Assembly (NCBI RefSeq): GCF_000730665.1
Contig: NZ_BBIV01000017.1
Location: 83,054-147,053 of the forward strand
Length of the DNA stretch: 64,000 nt
Source of the DNA: Pseudomonas plecoglossicida NBRC 103162 = DSM 15088
GTDB taxonomy: Bacteria > Pseudomonadota > Gammaproteobacteria > Pseudomonadales > Pseudomonadaceae
Reading direction: 5' to 3'
The notes under the pieces are model-generated. The model saw only the letters and a program-made list of their open reading frames with translations, had not been told where the DNA came from and made no database searches. This document shows positions 62,065-64,000 of this stretch, one piece after another; position 1 is the first letter of the stretch; every line of letters begins with the position of its first letter. The translations under genes and the position numbers were made by a program.

Positions 62065-63357
62065 ATGGACGTCACCGCAACCCTGAGCCTGGGCGATCCA
62101 CTGGAACCTGCACGCAAGGCCACCGCCGAGATGCTGCAGACCCGCGAGCGCACCTACTCGCTGCCCCAGCCGTTCTACACCGACGAGCGTCTGTTCCAGA
62201 TCGACATGCAGGAGATCTTCCAGAAGGAATGGCTGATTGCGGGCATGACCTGCGAGATCCCGGCGAAGGGCAACTACATCACCCTGCAGATCGGCAACAA
62301 CCCGATCCTGGTGGTGCGTGGCGCCGAAGGCAAGGTGCACGCCTTCCACAACGTCTGCCGCCACCGCGGTTCGCGCTTGTGCGTCAGCGACAAGGGCAAA
62401 GTGGCCAAGCTGGTCTGCCACTACCACCAGTGGACGTATGAACTGGACGGCCGCCTGCTGTTTGCGGGCACCGAAATGGGCGCCGACTTCGACATGAAGG
62501 AATACGGCCTGAAGCCGGTGAACGTGAAGGTCGCCGGTGGTTACATCTTCATCAGCCTGTCGGAAAATCCACCTGCCATCGACGAGTTCCTGGCTACCCT
62601 GGAACACTACATGGAACCGTACGACATGGAGAACACCAAGGTGGCGGTGCAGACCACCTTGATGGAGAAGGCCAACTGGAAGCTGGTGCTGGAAAACAAC
62701 CGCGAGTGCTACCACTGCAGCGGTTCGCACCCGGAGCTGCTGCAAACCCTGCTGGAGTGGGACGACACCAACGACCCGCGCGCCAGCCAGGAATTCAAGG
62801 ACCACGTGGCCGCTTCCGCCGCCGCCTGGGAAGCCGAGAAGATCCCGTACCTGCACAAGAGCCACGGCCTGCGTAACCGCATCGTGCGCATGCCGCTGCT
62901 CAAGGGCACCGTGTCGATGACCATGGACGGCAAGCAGGCCTGCCAGAAGCTGATGGGCCGCATCAAGAACCCGGACCTGGGCTCGATGCGCATCCTGCAC
63001 CTGCCACATTCGTGGAACCACTGCATGGGTGACCACATGATCGTCTTCACCGTGTGGCCGATCAGCGCGCAGGAGACCATGGTCACCACCAAGTGGCTGG
63101 TGCACAAGGATGCCGTGGAAGGCGTCGACTACGACCCGGAGCGCATGCGCAAGGTGTGGGACGCCACCAACGACCAGGACCGTCGCCTGGCCGAAGAGAA
63201 CCAGCGCGGGATCAACTCCACCGCCTATCAGCCTGGGCCATACTCGAAAACCTACGAGTTCGGCGTGGTCAACTTCATCGACTGGTACAGCCAGCGCGTG
63301 CTCGAGAACCTCGGCGCAGAGCCTGCGCCGTACCTCAAGGAAGTGAAAGCGCAGTAA
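62065..63357 (+). CDS. gbcA: Glycine betaine demethylase, Rieske oxygenase subunit
   Basis: A 430-residue Rieske non-haem iron monooxygenase converting glycine betaine to dimethylglycine and formaldehyde. The Rieske [2Fe-2S] ligands are Cys98 and His100 (NVCRHRGSRLC) and Cys118 and His121 (LVCHYHQW). The mononuclear iron site lies in ENNRECYHCSGSHPEL (about 211-226). The ATG at 62065 has CCGAGGAA upstream. The next demethylation enzymes (dimethylglycine dehydrogenase) are not in the window, whereas sarcosine oxidase is. Confidence 0.95.
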   Translation: MDVTATLSLGDPLEPARKATAEMLQTRERTYSLPQPFYTDERLFQIDMQEIFQKEWLIAGMTCEIPAKGNYITLQIGNNPILVVRGAEGKVHAFHNVCRHRGSRLCVSDKGKVAKLVCHYHQWTYELDGRLLFAGTEMGADFDMKEYGLKPVNVKVAGGYIFISLSENPPAIDEFLATLEHYMEPYDMENTKVAVQTTLMEKANWKLVLENNRECYHCSGSHPELLQTLLEWDDTNDPRASQEFKDHVAASAAAWEAEKIPYLHKSHGLRNRIVRMPLLKGTVSMTMDGKQACQKLMGRIKNPDLGSMRILHLPHSWNHCMGDHMIVFTVWPISAQETMVTTKWLVHKDAVEGVDYDPERMRKVWDATNDQDRRLAEENQRGINSTAYQPGPYSKTYEFGVVNFIDWYSQRVLENLGAEPAPYLKEVKAQ

Positions 63358-63373
63358 CCCTCCGCCAGCACTG

Positions 63374-63409
63374 AAAACGCCACGGCTGATTCGTCAGCCG
63401 TGGCGTTTT
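63374..63409. terminator. Bidirectional terminator of gbcA
   Basis: Perfect 16-bp arms (63374-63389 and 63394-63409) enclose a TTCG tetraloop; the stem begins AAAACGCC and ends GGCGTTTT, so T-rich ends occur on both strands. It lies 17 bp after the gbcA stop. Confidence 0.93.
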
Positions 63410-63988
63410 ACATTGTCATGCAGAGCTTCGGCACAGCTTATCCACAGAATTATCGACAGGCCTTGTGGACAGTGATGCAGCGCTTCTGCAGACACGAGCT
63501 GGTCATTTAATGATCGAACCTCTGAAAGCCAACTAGCACGCTGCCTTCAGGGTTTACCGAACACCTTGTCCACAGAAGGGCCAACAGATTTTGTGTGCAG
63601 ATATCGGGGAGCGAGGAAAATGACTGTGGATAACAGCGCAAGTCACTGAAAATACTGATCTGGGAGAGATTTAGGCCGCATTGATCAATATTTGATCATG
63701 TTCTTACAGGCCAGAGAATACGCTACTTGCAGGCTTCGCCAAACATATTATCCACAGACCGGCTAACAGCGATTGTGGGAAACCTGGGCTGGCTTTGTCT
63801 GCGGGATTGGGCAAATGCTTCCGGAGACGCTGATCAATTTTTGATCAAATCCTTGCAAGCCTTGTCAAGCAACGGATACAGCGATGGGTAAACACTTTAT
63901 CCACATGTTGGCGAACAGATTCGGTGGGCAAGTTTGCCTGTACCGGCCTCATCGCCGGCAAGCCGGCTCCCACAAAAGGATATCCACA
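63410..63988. other. AT-rich intergenic region with DnaA-box cluster (origin-like or DnaA-titration locus)
   Basis: No gene is supported here. Perfect DnaA boxes TTATCCACA lie at 63438-63446, 63748-63756 and 63897-63905 (plus) and 63625-63633 (minus). One-mismatch boxes lie at 63450-63458, 63566-63574 and 63980-63988. Two AT-rich repeats, TGATCAATATTTGATCA (63682-63698) and TGATCAATTTTTGATCA (63831-63847), resemble origin 13-mers that start with GATC. GATCAAATCCTTG (63843-63855) fits the IHF consensus at all but one position. Chromosomal oriC should lie beside dnaA, so this is more likely a DnaA reservoir; that is inference. Confidence 0.65.
63951..63974. repeat. Single REP element
   Basis: ATCGCCGGCAAGCCGGCTCC followed by CACA, one copy in plus orientation at the right edge of the DnaA-box region; a partner could lie beyond the window. 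Confidence 0.8.
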
Positions 63989-64000
63989 ATGAGTACCTGT
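63989..64000 (+). CDS. Possible start of a gene cut by the window edge
   Basis: ATGAGTACCTGT (Met-Ser-Thr-Cys) is preceded by AAAGGA eight bases upstream, a plausible ribosome site. Only four codons are visible, so identity cannot be judged. Confidence 0.3.

Noticed and set aside
63681..63700. FNR/Anr box in the TTGATCAATATTTGATCA repeat
   Set aside because: The Anr consensus TTGAT-N4-ATCAA needs ATCAA at the second half; the sequence has ATTTG there, so the match fails.
8571..63974. Repeated 20-30 bp palindromes considered as CRISPR repeats
   Set aside because: They are scattered, inverted and intergenic, with no regular spacers or cas genes; they are REP elements.

Overview
The window is a contiguous, gene-dense stretch of a high-GC gammaproteobacterial chromosome. 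Gene content and order (bioF-bioB, comF, glcB, a FecI/FecR/receptor cassette, waaP-waaG-waaC-waaF-glnE-aceE-aceF, dipA-msrA, creB-creC-creD, soxG/A/D/B-glyA, gbcA/gbcB) and the many REP palindromes point to Pseudomonas, most likely the P. putida group. That assignment comes from memory of synteny, not from a search. No rRNA, tRNA, CRISPR array, insertion sequence or prophage was recognised.

Layout. 1-5.2 kb: biotin genes (bioF cut by the window edge, bioB) diverge from comF, a ModE-type regulator, the kinase srkA and a rarD remnant that has lost its 5' end. 5.2-12 kb: gcvR, malate synthase glcB, a stand-alone receiver protein, and a cNMP/CBS/nucleotidyltransferase protein overlapping a DnaQ-like exonuclease. 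12-17.6 kb: an iron-uptake cassette (ECF sigma, anti-sigma, TonB receptor with signalling domain, PepSY membrane reductase, small membrane protein). 17.7-20.4 kb: an orphan 923-residue dermonecrotic-toxin-like protein. 20.5-27.5 kb: LPS inner-core operon of three heptosyl/glucosyl transferases and four kinase-like proteins. 27.7-35.3 kb: glnE and the pyruvate dehydrogenase genes aceE-aceF. 35.8-43.5 kb: a DipA-type phosphodiesterase, msrA, a GST and the CreBCD system. 43.6-47.3 kb: a retropepsin-like protein, an acyltransferase, an APC transporter and a DUF2780 protein. 47.4-63.4 kb: a one-carbon/glycine block (fdhA, purU, soxG-A-D-B, glyA, ltaE, a chemoreceptor, a ZapA/ZapB-like pair, gbcB and gbcA). 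63.4-64 kb: an intergenic region rich in DnaA boxes.

How the genes work together. GbcAB demethylates glycine betaine and releases formaldehyde. SoxBDAG oxidises sarcosine to glycine and a C1 unit. GlyA and LtaE interconvert glycine, serine and threonine. PurU and FdhA turn surplus formyl-THF and formaldehyde into formate. glcB serves glyoxylate, and gcvR is a glycine-responsive repressor type.

Most notable non-coding signals: (i) four perfect TTATCCACA DnaA boxes plus AT-rich GATC repeats after gbcA, with a smaller cluster at 5.2 kb; (ii) a BirA operator lying inside the first codons of comF; (iii) two identical-core palindromes 52 bp apart upstream of aceE; (iv) three phased GCGAC repeats between gbcA and gbcB; (v) REP elements of two sequence classes split between the left and right parts of the window, with compensatory stem changes.
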